Assembly (NCBI GenBank): GCA_964540105.1
Contig: CAZILL010000002.1
Span: 806,001-870,000, forward strand
From: DATKJY01 sp964540105
GTDB taxonomy: Bacteria; Zixibacteria; MSB-5A5; GN15; FEB-12
Reading direction: 5' to 3'
Length of the DNA: 64,000 nucleotides
Shown here: positions 40,212-50,129 of the stretch, piece after piece
How positions within the stretch are numbered: the stretch's first letter is position 1
How the letters are laid out: each line of letters starts with the position of its first letter
The notes under the pieces: model-generated
Seen by the model: only the letters and a program-made list of their open reading frames with translations
Databases searched by the model: none
What the model was told of the DNA's origin: nothing
Program-made: the position numbers and the translations under genes

Positions 40212-43200
40212 TTGAATCGACCACTTGGCCGTGCAATAGGTTGCTCCGATCGAAAGCCGCATTCTCTTCAGAATCCGGGAAGAGGTGAATTTTGTCTCTT
40301 CCTGTACGTCTTAACACTTCTTACACTTATTTCTTCCCAGTCCGTCAGGGCCTTGGGATCTCCGGTAGAATTGCTGTCATCGACCGCGCAGGGGGTTCGT
40401 TTCAAGGTAATTGTATCGGCCGACTTGACGGGTCTTGACCAGATCCGATCCGGCGGCTCGGTCATCGCCTGTGTGAAGACCGTGCAGGTTGCCATCCCTT
40501 CGGGGGCCTCGGCTCGAATCGTGAGCGCAACAAAACGTCTTCCGATGCCAATCGCAGTCGATGCGCTAAACGGCGAAGGGCTGTCGCTTCGCAATCTCCC
40601 TTTGGCTTCCCTTTCGCACCCGCTTGAAATCCGAGGCCGCGAGTTTGTGGCTGTTCAAATAAGCCCGATTCTCTCGGGAGAAGTTTATCAGGAGGTCGAA
40701 GTTACTTTGGCTCTTGACGGCGGGCTGAAGCTGGCCGATGGCATCATCACGCCTGATCCCCTCTTTGAGCGCATGCTCAGGAATTCCGTGATCAACGCTG
40801 AGAACATGATCGCCTGGCCCCAGCTGGTGCCGTCAGTAGGTTCGGATAAGATCGCCAAGCCAGAGCAGGGTCCTTTCTCTCGCAGCGATACCTGGTACAA
40901 GATCGCCATCGACCAGTCAGGTCTGTGCCGAATTACGGGCGCAGAGCTCGAGGGCGCGGGACTGTCGCTTGCCGATCTCCAGTCTGATTCTATCCGAGTT
41001 TTCTCTGGCGGGGGGCTGCCGCTTGAGATGCTGAATTCACGCCCAAGGCCCGAACTGAATGAGATTGCAATTAGGGTGGAGGATGGTGGTGACGGCTTAT
41101 TTGGTAAGTCAGACCAGATTCTCTTCTACGGTGAGGCGGTGAATCGCTGGATCTACCGAGCCGATTCAGCTCCAAGGTTTGTCTCGAACCCCTACACACC
41201 CAACAATATTTACTGGCTGACGGTCTCAGGCGACTACCCCGCGCCAAGGATCAGGATGCAGGATGTTGACGGATCCCTCGGCGGTGCAATCGACACGACA
41301 ATCTCGAGTTGCTGGAGTCAGGTCCATGTCGAGCAGGATCACCTTCTGATGCAGGATGGTGATAGTCACGTCGACAATTTCTACACGTGGTACTGGAGCG
41401 ACAGCACGAGGGTGTCTTTCTTCTTCGGCGCCCCGGGAGCCATTTCTTCCGACTCAGCCCGGATCACTGTAGTCGGTCGAACCGGATATCCGTTCATAGA
41501 ACTCGATGTCAATCAAGTACGAGCGGTCCGGGACAGCGCTGATTCCTATCGCTGTTCAATGACTTCGCGGAGTCTTATCAACGGGCTCAACCAGGTCACA
41601 GTGTCTCTGTCTCCCATTTCGAGGGCTGTTTCTCCTTACTTGGACAATCTTGAGTGTTCGTATCATCGCCAGCTTGTTCCGGAGAACGACCGCCTCGACA
41701 TCGCTCTCGGCGAGGCACGTGGTCGCGGCCGTATCCAGATCGCTGATGATTTCGTCTCGCGCCCTATCATTCTGGAGGTATCGAATCCGCTCCACCCGAA
41801 GGAAGTCACCGGTGCTGTCTCAAGCAACGGAGTCCTGTCGTTCGACGCAGATCTTCTTGCCGAGAACGCCAATCGCTTCTACTGCGCAAGTCGGTCAGCA
41901 GCTGTAAAGCCGGTTTCGATTACGCAGGCTCACCCATCCGATCTGCGAGCCGCTTCGAGTCAGACTGACCTGATTATAATCACCCCGAAGAGCTTTACAA
42001 GCGCTTTGGGGGAATACACGGCCTATCGGAGCGCCCAGGGTTACGCGATCAGGATAGTCGCGATAGAAGATGTCATGGATAACTTCTCGTTCGGGCTCTT
42101 TGATCCGACCGCCATTCGTGATTTCCTGAAATATGCTTATGAAAACCGCATCGCCTATCCGGCCCCTATTCCCTCGGCTGTCCTTTTCGTTGGGGATGCA
42201 AACTACGATTTTCTCAATCACTTGGAGACTTCTGTTCCGAATCTCGTGCCGACGTACATCAACCCAATGGAAGTCAGTTCAATTGGCAATACGTATGGAG
42301 ACGACAATTACGTGTATTTCGGAAAGTACGGGATTCTCGATAGCGACACCAGTCGCACAAAGCTCCGCGATCGTGGGTATGACATGATGACAGCACGCTG
42401 GCCGGTCAAGAGCGTTAGCGAAATTGCTATGATTACGAAGAAGATCAAGACCTATGAATCGGCTGCGAACCTCGGGGCGTGGCGCAATGCCGTAACTCTG
42501 GTAGCCGATGACGAATTTGGCGCGGAGAGTGACGAGACCTACCACACCACCCAGACGGAAACGCTGGAGCAGGCACACCTTCCCCGCAATTTCAATCGCA
42601 CTAAGATCTATCTGTGGGATTACCCGTTTGTCAATCGACAGAAGCCCGCCGTGAATGACGCTATTGTCGAGGCGTTCAACGCCGGCAGCCTTCTGGTCAA
42701 CTATGTCGGTCACGGCAATCCTGATGTCTGGTCGCATGAACATGTCTTCACCCGGACGAGCGACCTGAGCCGACTGAATAATAACAATCTTCCGTTAGTG
42801 ATTGCCGCTTCCTGCGCGATTGGTTTCTTTGATGATCCTCGTCGAGAGTCAATGGGTGAAGACTTGCTGAGCATGGCCCATGGGGCGATCGGCGTCATCT
42901 CCGCCATGCGGCTGGTCTTCTCCTATGACAACGCTCAGCTGAATCGACAGATCTACGACTACATGATGTCCGACAAGTCTCTCACCATCGGCGAGTCGTT
43001 GTTTCTCGCCAAAATGACACGCCAGTATGGAGGCGGTTCAATTCCGCAGCAGATCCAGAATGATCGCGGCTATGCGTACTTCGGCGATCCTTACTTGCGG
43101 CTTGGTCAGCCGGTTCTGAACGTTAGCTTCGATCCCTTTCGGGATAGCCTCACGGCGCTGAAGAAGATGTCGATCACTGGCTCCGTCACGGATCACAGCG

Positions 43201-44180
43201 GCGCTCCGGTCGGATTTGACGGCACTCTGAAGGTTACTGTTTTCGATTCCGAGCGTCACCGCGTTCATCGCCTCCTCAACTCCGGAGGGGCAGTCGTTCA
43301 GAGCGTTCCGTACAATCTCCCTGGACCGACGATTTTCCGCGGCAGCGCGCCGATCAACGACGGACGCTTCAGTTTCGATTTCATCGCCCCGCTCGATATC
43401 GGGTATGGCGGGCAAGGGGCCAGGATCTCCGCCTACGCTGTCCTTGACACCGTGGACGCGGCAGGGGTTGCCGATTCTATCCCGGTATCTTCGGCTGTAG
43501 CCCCGACAACCGATTCAAGCGGCCCGGCGATCAGTTTCTCAGTCGGTGATCGCGCCAATATGGTTGGTGGCGAGACCGTTGGACTTAACGAAGTGTTGCA
43601 ACTGACTATCAGCGACTCTTCGGGAGTCAATCTCGCCGGAGGTCTTGCCCATGGGATCACCCTGGAGGTCGATGAACGAGCCGACAAGATGATCAACGTG
43701 ACCGACTTATTCGCCTACGAAGTGGGCACCTACGCTGTGGGGCACTTGCAGTATTCGCTGTCGGAGCTTGAGCCGGGCGAACATCAGTTCAAGATCAAGG
43801 CCTGGGACAACGCCAACAATTCATCGTCGGTTCAGTTTTCTCTCAAACTAACAGCGCAGCAACATCTGGCGATCATTGATCTGTTAAACTATCCGAATCC
43901 GATGTCAGCTCAGACGACTTTCTACTTCGAGCTGACCGATCAGGCCACGCGCTTTAGCCTGGAAATTTTTACCCTTTCGGGCAAAAAAATCAAGACCTAT
44001 GTCAGGCAGGGTTTGGCTGCCGATAATTATCCAAATAACGACTATTCGATAGTCTGGGACGGCCATGACGCCGTCGGGGATCGAGTAGCCAGTGGAGTCT
44101 ATATCTACAAGGCCACAGCACAACCACTTCAGGGTGGAAGGTCGGTAGAGTCGTTTGGGAAAGTTGTTGTTATTAACTAA
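40212..44180 (+). CDS. C25 (gingipain/PorU-like) cysteine peptidase with C-terminal T9SS/FlgD-like domain
   Basis: A 1322-residue surface or secreted protein. The N-terminus is unclear: TTG at 40212 has no ribosome site, and the signal peptide (LFLYVLTLLTLISSQSVRA) starts some 27 residues in. Residues 30-215 look like a propeptide or N-terminal domain. The C25 catalytic core lies at about 580-960: the catalytic histidine is H834 in NYVGHGNP and the catalytic cysteine is C868 in AASCAIG, spaced as in gingipain and PorU. The final about 90 residues (LLNYPNPMSAQTTFYFEL, LSGKKIKTY, DGHDAVGDRVASGVYIY) form a FlgD-like/T9SS type A sorting domain. PorU removes such tails and links cargo to lipid. 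It heads the operon, directly upstream of a PorV-like gene. Confidence 0.88.
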   Translation: MNRPLGRAIGCSDRKPHSLQNPGRGEFCLFLYVLTLLTLISSQSVRALGSPVELLSSTAQGVRFKVIVSADLTGLDQIRSGGSVIACVKTVQVAIPSGASARIVSATKRLPMPIAVDALNGEGLSLRNLPLASLSHPLEIRGREFVAVQISPILSGEVYQEVEVTLALDGGLKLADGIITPDPLFERMLRNSVINAENMIAWPQLVPSVGSDKIAKPEQGPFSRSDTWYKIAIDQSGLCRITGAELEGAGLSLADLQSDSIRVFSGGGLPLEMLNSRPRPELNEIAIRVEDGGDGLFGKSDQILFYGEAVNRWIYRADSAPRFVSNPYTPNNIYWLTVSGDYPAPRIRMQDVDGSLGGAIDTTISSCWSQVHVEQDHLLMQDGDSHVDNFYTWYWSDSTRVSFFFGAPGAISSDSARITVVGRTGYPFIELDVNQVRAVRDSADSYRCSMTSRSLINGLNQVTVSLSPISRAVSPYLDNLECSYHRQLVPENDRLDIALGEARGRGRIQIADDFVSRPIILEVSNPLHPKEVTGAVSSNGVLSFDADLLAENANRFYCASRSAAVKPVSITQAHPSDLRAASSQTDLIIITPKSFTSALGEYTAYRSAQGYAIRIVAIEDVMDNFSFGLFDPTAIRDFLKYAYENRIAYPAPIPSAVLFVGDANYDFLNHLETSVPNLVPTYINPMEVSSIGNTYGDDNYVYFGKYGILDSDTSRTKLRDRGYDMMTARWPVKSVSEIAMITKKIKTYESAANLGAWRNAVTLVADDEFGAESDETYHTTQTETLEQAHLPRNFNRTKIYLWDYPFVNRQKPAVNDAIVEAFNAGSLLVNYVGHGNPDVWSHEHVFTRTSDLSRLNNNNLPLVIAASCAIGFFDDPRRESMGEDLLSMAHGAIGVISAMRLVFSYDNAQLNRQIYDYMMSDKSLTIGESLFLAKMTRQYGGGSIPQQIQNDRGYAYFGDPYLRLGQPVLNVSFDPFRDSLTALKKMSITGSVTDHSGAPVGFDGTLKVTVFDSERHRVHRLLNSGGAVVQSVPYNLPGPTIFRGSAPINDGRFSFDFIAPLDIGYGGQGARISAYAVLDTVDAAGVADSIPVSSAVAPTTDSSGPAISFSVGDRANMVGGETVGLNEVLQLTISDSSGVNLAGGLAHGITLEVDERADKMINVTDLFAYEVGTYAVGHLQYSLSELEPGEHQFKIKAWDNANNSSSVQFSLKLTAQQHLAIIDLLNYPNPMSAQTTFYFELTDQATRFSLEIFTLSGKKIKTYVRQGLAADNYPNNDYSIVWDGHDAVGDRVASGVYIYKATAQPLQGGRSVESFGKVVVIN

Positions 44181-44198
44181 TAATTCGTGGAGAACTTG

Positions 44199-46790
44199 AT
44201 GAAAGCAAAACTCGCTGTCCTTGCCCTGCTTGGATGCAGTCTCATCTTGACTGCGACTCAGGATGCGCGCGCCTCGATCTCACAGGCTGCCTGCCTGTTC
44301 CTACGCATCGCTCCCGGTGCACGGGCGGCCGGTATGGGGGAGGCCTTTGTGGCGATTGCCGATGATGCCACCGCCACCCATTGGAATCCGGCCGGCCTTG
44401 GGGCTTACCCGCTGGCAAGCTCGTGGGTGTCGTCCAGAATTCCGGCCCAGTTTCGTCCAATCTCGCACATGGCGGTCTTGAAAGCGCGCTCTGGAAGCAA
44501 CTACCTGGCATATGATGTCTGGGCGGTCACACCCCAGGGACTTGCTCGTTACGACAACAAGAACTGGAATCTCGGAGAAGTGTTCAACACCCGAACCGAT
44601 CAGACCGTCGCGGGAATCGTCTCGAAGTATTTCAACGTCTCCGATGACGAAACATTGGCGCGCATACTGAACCGAGTCGCCGTTGTCAACAATCGCGGCA
44701 CACACAAGAGCCTGGTTGACCTTCGCGATAGCGTCATGACCGTAGTCCCCGCCGATTACAGCGGTAATGAGTCTCTGAAGAACGGCTTTGACACACTCCT
44801 CTCGAGCTACGTGCAGTGTCGACTCAACTGGGAGAAAGTGCAGGAGATACGGGATCTATTTTCCGGAGCTATGCGGGACAGTGCGCTGACGGCCAAGGAA
44901 GCCGACAAGATTAACTTCGCCGTTGAGCAGACGCAAACACGCTTCATCCCCGAGACCATCACCCTTCCGTATCAGGTCATTCTGGAGGGGGACATCACCT
45001 CCCTGGCCTCGAACGGTGAGATTCTCCTGGTCGGTACGACCCAGGGATTAATCCGCTATACAGGACGCGTGTGGCAGACCATTACGACGGACGAAGGTTT
45101 ACCGTCAAACAACATCACCTGTCTCGAGCCTGCCGGAACCGCCACGTTCATAGGGACGGACAACGGCCTCGCTCGCTTCAATGGCCTGACGGCCGAGAAA
45201 CTCGACTCGACCTCCGGCGCTCCGGCCGGTCGGGTGGCCGCTCTCGGAGCGCGGTCGTCGAATGACGTTTATGCCGTGGTTGATCAGGAAATCTACAACT
45301 ACGATGGAAAGCGCTGGTCATCGGGCTACCGTTACACGGTCGCTCTGGATGAGACTCCCGAGACAATTGCTCGAAAATTCGCACTGTACGGGACCGCTTT
45401 GGAAGCGGAGCTTTACATCAAGAAACTCTCGGCGCTCAATCCGCAGCTTCCGGCGACGAACCTTACCCTGAAGCCCGGAGACACGATTCTTGTGCCGTTT
45501 GTTGCCAAGCTCAACAGTCCCGTGAATGCCTTGGCCGCAGGGCTGAATGGAACAGTGTGGCTCGGGACAGATCATGGTGTCATGTACAACCAGGATGGTC
45601 TGTGGGGAATTCCGGGATATCGAATTGACACCCTCGTTCAGAACCAGTCAGTGGACGACTTAGTCGCAAGCCGGGGAGCAGTCGATTCCGCCGCCGCACT
45701 GAAGTATGCCGAGGCGCTTCGGATCATCAATAACCTCTCGTCAGATTCCATGCATGGCGGCGAAGCCGTGGCCGTGTACAAGAACCCGGCGGCGTCGGCG
45801 GTACACCGAATAGCGCTGCGCAACGACCGAGTGTACTTTGGCACCGACGATGGTCTTCTTGAATTCGATGGCGTCGAATGGGGTCGTTCTGACTTGTACG
45901 ATCTCGGCAGCAAACCCAGCTCAAGCCTGTCCATCGTGCAGGATGAATACTGGTTTGCCGGTCCCGACAAACTGGTGACGAGGGCGAATGGACGTCCCGA
46001 GATCTCCCTCATGTACGTAAAGTGGTTGCCGGCGCTGGCCAGCGATCTCTATTACGCGTACTCTTCGTTTGTCAAGAGCACGGAGACATGGGGTACGTTC
46101 GGTGGAAACGTGACCTTCATATCCTACGGCAAGTTCAGCCGGACGGCCGAAGGTACCCCGACAGTGGTCGGTACGTTCGAATCGTTCGAAACGGCGATTA
46201 CGGGTTCCTATGGGACTTCGGTCTCCCGAAACCTCTCGCTGGGCATCTCGGCCAAGCTCATCTATTCAAAACTCGCGGATGCCGGAGCCGGAATCGAGCG
46301 CGGCAAAGGGACAGCGACTGATTTTGCCGTCGATCTGGGACTCCTCTACAGGGTCTTCCCACAATTGAACGTCGGGATTTCTCTGACCAACCTGGGGCCC
46401 AAGATCTCGTACATCGACGCCGCTCAGTCGGATCATCTCCCGCGCAATCTGGCGGTTGGGCTCGCCTATAAGATCATTCAATCCGAGTACAATCGATTGA
46501 CTCTCGCTGCTGATGTGAACAAGATTCTGGTCGGGCTCGATCAGAACGTAAAGCTCAGCAAGTCCCTAAATGATGTTGTAATCAATACGGGTCTCGAATA
46601 CACGTACGCCAATCTCATATCAGCCCGCGGCGGGTATATCTACGATAATGAAGGAAAGATCAAGGTGTTCACTCTTGGAGCCGGACTGAATCTTCTTGAT
46701 CGTTTCCGGTTTGACTTTGCGTATATTCCGAGCCAGAGCAATTCGGCGCTGTCGAACATATTGAGGACATCAATTTCTGTCTGGCCGTAA
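44199..46790 (+). CDS. PorV/PorQ-like outer-membrane protein with inserted beta-propeller and LysM
   Basis: An 863-residue protein; the ATG at 44199 has GGAG six bases upstream. Residues 1-25 form a signal peptide. Residues 27-75 (ACLFLRIAPGARAAGMGEAF, DDATATHWNPAGL) are the PorV/PorQ N-terminal signature. The barrel continues only after about residue 605 (GLLYRVFPQLNVGISLTNLGPK, RNLAVGLAYKI) to a C-terminal F-x-x-S-I-S-V-W-P end. Between them are a helical part (about 140-255), two-component-regulator-type propeller repeats (GTTQGLIRYTGRVW, GTDNGLARFNG, GTDHGVMYNQDGLW, GTDDGLLEFDGVEW) and, at about 378-434, a LysM domain (YTVALDETPETIARKF, KPGDTILVPF). PorV normally has none of this. It lies directly after the PorU-like gene. 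Confidence 0.87.
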   Translation: MKAKLAVLALLGCSLILTATQDARASISQAACLFLRIAPGARAAGMGEAFVAIADDATATHWNPAGLGAYPLASSWVSSRIPAQFRPISHMAVLKARSGSNYLAYDVWAVTPQGLARYDNKNWNLGEVFNTRTDQTVAGIVSKYFNVSDDETLARILNRVAVVNNRGTHKSLVDLRDSVMTVVPADYSGNESLKNGFDTLLSSYVQCRLNWEKVQEIRDLFSGAMRDSALTAKEADKINFAVEQTQTRFIPETITLPYQVILEGDITSLASNGEILLVGTTQGLIRYTGRVWQTITTDEGLPSNNITCLEPAGTATFIGTDNGLARFNGLTAEKLDSTSGAPAGRVAALGARSSNDVYAVVDQEIYNYDGKRWSSGYRYTVALDETPETIARKFALYGTALEAELYIKKLSALNPQLPATNLTLKPGDTILVPFVAKLNSPVNALAAGLNGTVWLGTDHGVMYNQDGLWGIPGYRIDTLVQNQSVDDLVASRGAVDSAAALKYAEALRIINNLSSDSMHGGEAVAVYKNPAASAVHRIALRNDRVYFGTDDGLLEFDGVEWGRSDLYDLGSKPSSSLSIVQDEYWFAGPDKLVTRANGRPEISLMYVKWLPALASDLYYAYSSFVKSTETWGTFGGNVTFISYGKFSRTAEGTPTVVGTFESFETAITGSYGTSVSRNLSLGISAKLIYSKLADAGAGIERGKGTATDFAVDLGLLYRVFPQLNVGISLTNLGPKISYIDAAQSDHLPRNLAVGLAYKIIQSEYNRLTLAADVNKILVGLDQNVKLSKSLNDVVINTGLEYTYANLISARGGYIYDNEGKIKVFTLGAGLNLLDRFRFDFAYIPSQSNSALSNILRTSISVWP

Positions 46791-46812
46791 ACATTCTCTC
46801 TGAGGGCGATTA

Positions 46813-49800
46813 GTGAGTTGCACACATAGGACGATTGTGCTCACACTGGTCATCGGCCTTGTCGTTGCGATGTCGGCGGAGGCCGAAGACAAAGTATGGG
46901 TCGGTAGACGCAGCGTTACGCCACCAACCGAGGGGCAGAACGATGTCGTTCATCGCTGCCTTACCCCCAGCATAGGGGATGTCAACTCCTCGACCTCTAC
47001 TCGCAAGGCTCAATGGTCTCTGCCGGAACAGGCTTTGTCGACGTCATTTGACACTATCATCCGGGTACTTGTCCTGCGTTTCGATTTTCAGTATGAGGAG
47101 CAGGACGACCCGAACAGTACTGGACGCGGGCGCATGGATCTTTCACGCCCTCTCGCCAATGCGGTCGATTCGGCCAGATATTTTGATACGATCGGGCATT
47201 GGATCGATCCACCACCACACGATTCCGCTTATTTCAGCTCCCACATGCGCGCGCTCAATCTGTATTGGTTGCAGGTCTCACAGGGGCGATACCACCTGGT
47301 GTGGGACATCTTCCCGAAGCGCAACGACTCGCTCTACACGCTGCCCCACCCGATGAGTTATTACGGTCGTTGTCCGTTCGATTCAGTCGTGGTCGGTCTC
47401 GAGGAGTTTTTCAAGGATTGCATCCATGGTGCGGACTCAAGTCCTGAGATCGACTTCTCGCGCTACCAGGCGATCGTGATCTTCCACGCCGGTTCTGATC
47501 GCCAAAACGACATCGGATTCCCTCAGACCTGCGCTGATCTCTTCACGGGATTCATTAAGTTCAAGGACTCCATCCCGGTCGACGACGGTCGGACTTATAT
47601 TCGGAAGGCAGTCATGATGCCTGAGACCGCGTGCCAGGATAATCGCGCCACTGCCCTCAATGCCGTGCTCGCCCATGAATTCGGCCATCAGCTTGGCCTT
47701 GTCGACCTGTACAACACACGCGGCTTCATGTCTCAGCTGGGGGATTTCTGCCTCATGGATAACAACGGTTTTGGCAGTGGGATCGAATACGAAGGATTTA
47801 CGGTCGGCAAGGTGTTTGGAGCGATCCCGGTTTATCCCGATGCTTGGTCGAGAGCCTATCTCGGATTCGACTCGGTTGCTGACTTCCGCCACGGCTCGGA
47901 CATACGGCTGGTGGCGGCCGAGATTGCGTCGCGCGGGCTCAAGATAGCGCGGGTGCCGATCTCCGAAAACGAATACTATCTCATCGAGAATCGGAATATC
48001 GACACCGACGGCGACACGACGGTCACCCGTGTCGATTCGACCACGAACGTGATCCTCGGACCTGCCAACAAGCGTCGTCAGTTTACCGGAGAATATGACT
48101 TTCTCATGCCGGGCTCGGGGATGTTGATCTATCGCGTGGATGAAGGGGTGGCCGGTCTCGACTACAATGACAATGGCACAAACAACTTCGAGGACAATAC
48201 CCTTCAATGGGACCCCAACCGCCGGTTTGTTTCGTTGGTTGAAGCGGACGGCTTTGTGAATTTCGGCGGGTATTATCGCAAGGGGTATGGCGACGTTGGG
48301 GATTGTTTTCGCGATGACCTCGTCACGCGGTTCACCCCCAACACGAATCCTCCGGCGCTCGACAACGGGGGGAACAACACCCATGTCAGCGTGACCGGCA
48401 TCACCCGTGAGCTCTATACCTCACCGGGCAATTCGAAGCCGATTCTTCTCGATAGCGTGATGTTCTTCGACGTCGAAACCGATATGCTGGCCGCGGGCTT
48501 CCCGGTGCGAGCGGGCTACCCGGTCTATCCGTTGTCCTCGATTGTAGATGATCTCGATCGCGACGGCCAACCGGAAGTAATCGCCGCGGCTCGCCGACTG
48601 ATAACCGTTTTCACGACTGCAGGCGAGAACTATCTTCGCAAGCGCACAAATTGCACTACGTGCCCGGAATATGCCGACATTGTCAAGTCAACCATGAGCG
48701 CCGGAACGCCTCGCGTCGTGCCAGCCTTTGCTATTGTCGGGGGAGCGAATGACACAATAACATCAGGTCCGGTCACAGGTGACTTTGCGGAAAAAGGGCT
48801 GCTCAAGTTTGTTGCGGTCGGATATCGCACCGGACCCGCCGCTGGTCGAGTAGTCTTATATGTCCCGACTGACGATAATCGCGACGGGTTGGCAGATCTG
48901 GCGACAGAAGAGTTCGCAACAGACGGTAAACCAGTAGCCCTGTCGTTCGGGAACATTCTCTATGTGCTCACCGACAAGGGAAAAGTCTATCGACGGGATG
49001 GCATCCTCGGTGCAACGGTCCTACTGGCGACCATAGACGCGCCCTTATTTCAAGGAATCAGCAGAATCGGCAATCGACTCGTGGTTATGGCCGGGAGCGA
49101 GCAAAACAGCAAACTATTCGTCGTGGGTTCAACACTCGATTCGATTTCCCTCGGTGACAATTTCAGCCTTGGTCCGATCACCGCTGACATGAATCGAGAC
49201 TCCATTCCAGAGGTTGTCTCTTTTACTACCGACGGCGACGGCATCTGTGTAAGCGTCGACACAACGCGCGAGCCGCCGCTGCTTACAGTTCTCGCGCAAT
49301 CAGCGAGCGGCTATCACCTGACCGTCAACCCGATTGTGGGCGATGTCGACGATGACGGTCTTCCGGATGCGATCGTAGGTGGGACGAACGCTCTTTACGC
49401 TTTCGACGGCAAACTCGTGCTGAAGAGTAATTTCCCGCTTTCTGTCGATGACCGCTTTCCGTCTTCTGACATTATTGCTTCACCCGTAAGCGCTGACATC
49501 TCCCGGGGCGGCCGCTCTGAGCTGATTTTTCCGAACGATGCCGGCGCAATTCATTCCTATGGCACTTCCTCAGCCGATCTGCCTGCAGCTGTTCAGGTTT
49601 ACAGCCGGACGGCCGGCTTCCCGCTCTCAGCAGGCGAGAAAGGGGCAGGCTCGTGCGTTGTATTTGCCGATTCCGCCGGCGGGAAGCTCGGCTACCTGGG
49701 CGCCGATGGATGGTTTTACGCTTGGGAAATAGACCGCGATAGCTCGGCCGACTACTGGCCGATGGGCGGTCACGATCCATCCGGCAGCTTCACTTTTCCT

Positions 49801-50118
49801 GCGGACAAATTGCACGAACGGAGCGAATACCCGCAGGATTATCTCGGTGGACGGTTCTACAATTATCCAAATCCCGTGACAACGGGATCAACCAATTTTC
49901 GATACTTCCTGGGGGAGGAGGCTCGACGAGTGACGGTGACTGTGTATGACTTATCTGGTCAGAGGATGGCATCGTTCGATGGGACAAGGGCTGCGGGCGA
50001 GAACTCTCAGACTTGGAACTGTTCGGACCTGACACCGGGAGTCTATCGATGCCGCCTTGAAGCAACGTTCTCCGGAACCACGAAATCAGTATTCACCGAC
50101 GTGGCCATCATCAGATGA
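46813..50118 (+). CDS. Secreted M6-family zinc metallopeptidase with FG-GAP-like repeats and T9SS/FlgD-like tail
   Basis: A 1101-residue exported protein starting at GTG 46813 (GAGGG six bases upstream), with a signal peptide ending near AEA. The M6 (immune-inhibitor-A-like) domain spans about 80-580 and its zinc motif HEFGHQLGLVD has H288, E289, H292 and D298. The segment NYPNPVTTGSTNFRYFL to the end (about 1015-1101) is a FlgD/T9SS type A-like sorting domain, as in the C25 peptidase. In between (about 560-960) are VCBS/FG-GAP-like repeats (SIVDDLDRDGQPEVIAAA, ITADMNRDSIPEVVS, VGDVDDDGLPDAIVGG). It is a likely cargo of the T9SS-like system. The next gene starts within 12 bases. Confidence 0.9.
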   Translation: MSCTHRTIVLTLVIGLVVAMSAEAEDKVWVGRRSVTPPTEGQNDVVHRCLTPSIGDVNSSTSTRKAQWSLPEQALSTSFDTIIRVLVLRFDFQYEEQDDPNSTGRGRMDLSRPLANAVDSARYFDTIGHWIDPPPHDSAYFSSHMRALNLYWLQVSQGRYHLVWDIFPKRNDSLYTLPHPMSYYGRCPFDSVVVGLEEFFKDCIHGADSSPEIDFSRYQAIVIFHAGSDRQNDIGFPQTCADLFTGFIKFKDSIPVDDGRTYIRKAVMMPETACQDNRATALNAVLAHEFGHQLGLVDLYNTRGFMSQLGDFCLMDNNGFGSGIEYEGFTVGKVFGAIPVYPDAWSRAYLGFDSVADFRHGSDIRLVAAEIASRGLKIARVPISENEYYLIENRNIDTDGDTTVTRVDSTTNVILGPANKRRQFTGEYDFLMPGSGMLIYRVDEGVAGLDYNDNGTNNFEDNTLQWDPNRRFVSLVEADGFVNFGGYYRKGYGDVGDCFRDDLVTRFTPNTNPPALDNGGNNTHVSVTGITRELYTSPGNSKPILLDSVMFFDVETDMLAAGFPVRAGYPVYPLSSIVDDLDRDGQPEVIAAARRLITVFTTAGENYLRKRTNCTTCPEYADIVKSTMSAGTPRVVPAFAIVGGANDTITSGPVTGDFAEKGLLKFVAVGYRTGPAAGRVVLYVPTDDNRDGLADLATEEFATDGKPVALSFGNILYVLTDKGKVYRRDGILGATVLLATIDAPLFQGISRIGNRLVVMAGSEQNSKLFVVGSTLDSISLGDNFSLGPITADMNRDSIPEVVSFTTDGDGICVSVDTTREPPLLTVLAQSASGYHLTVNPIVGDVDDDGLPDAIVGGTNALYAFDGKLVLKSNFPLSVDDRFPSSDIIASPVSADISRGGRSELIFPNDAGAIHSYGTSSADLPAAVQVYSRTAGFPLSAGEKGAGSCVVFADSAGGKLGYLGADGWFYAWEIDRDSSADYWPMGGHDPSGSFTFPADKLHERSEYPQDYLGGRFYNYPNPVTTGSTNFRYFLGEEARRVTVTVYDLSGQRMASFDGTRAAGENSQTWNCSDLTPGVYRCRLEATFSGTTKSVFTDVAIIR

Positions 50119-50129
50119 GAGGATATCAG

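Noticed and set aside
47437..48384. Minus-strand frame of 315 codons opposite the M6 peptidase
   Set aside because: Falls wholly within the peptidase gene, which has its HExxH motif in the + frame. High GC at third positions makes such mirror frames common.
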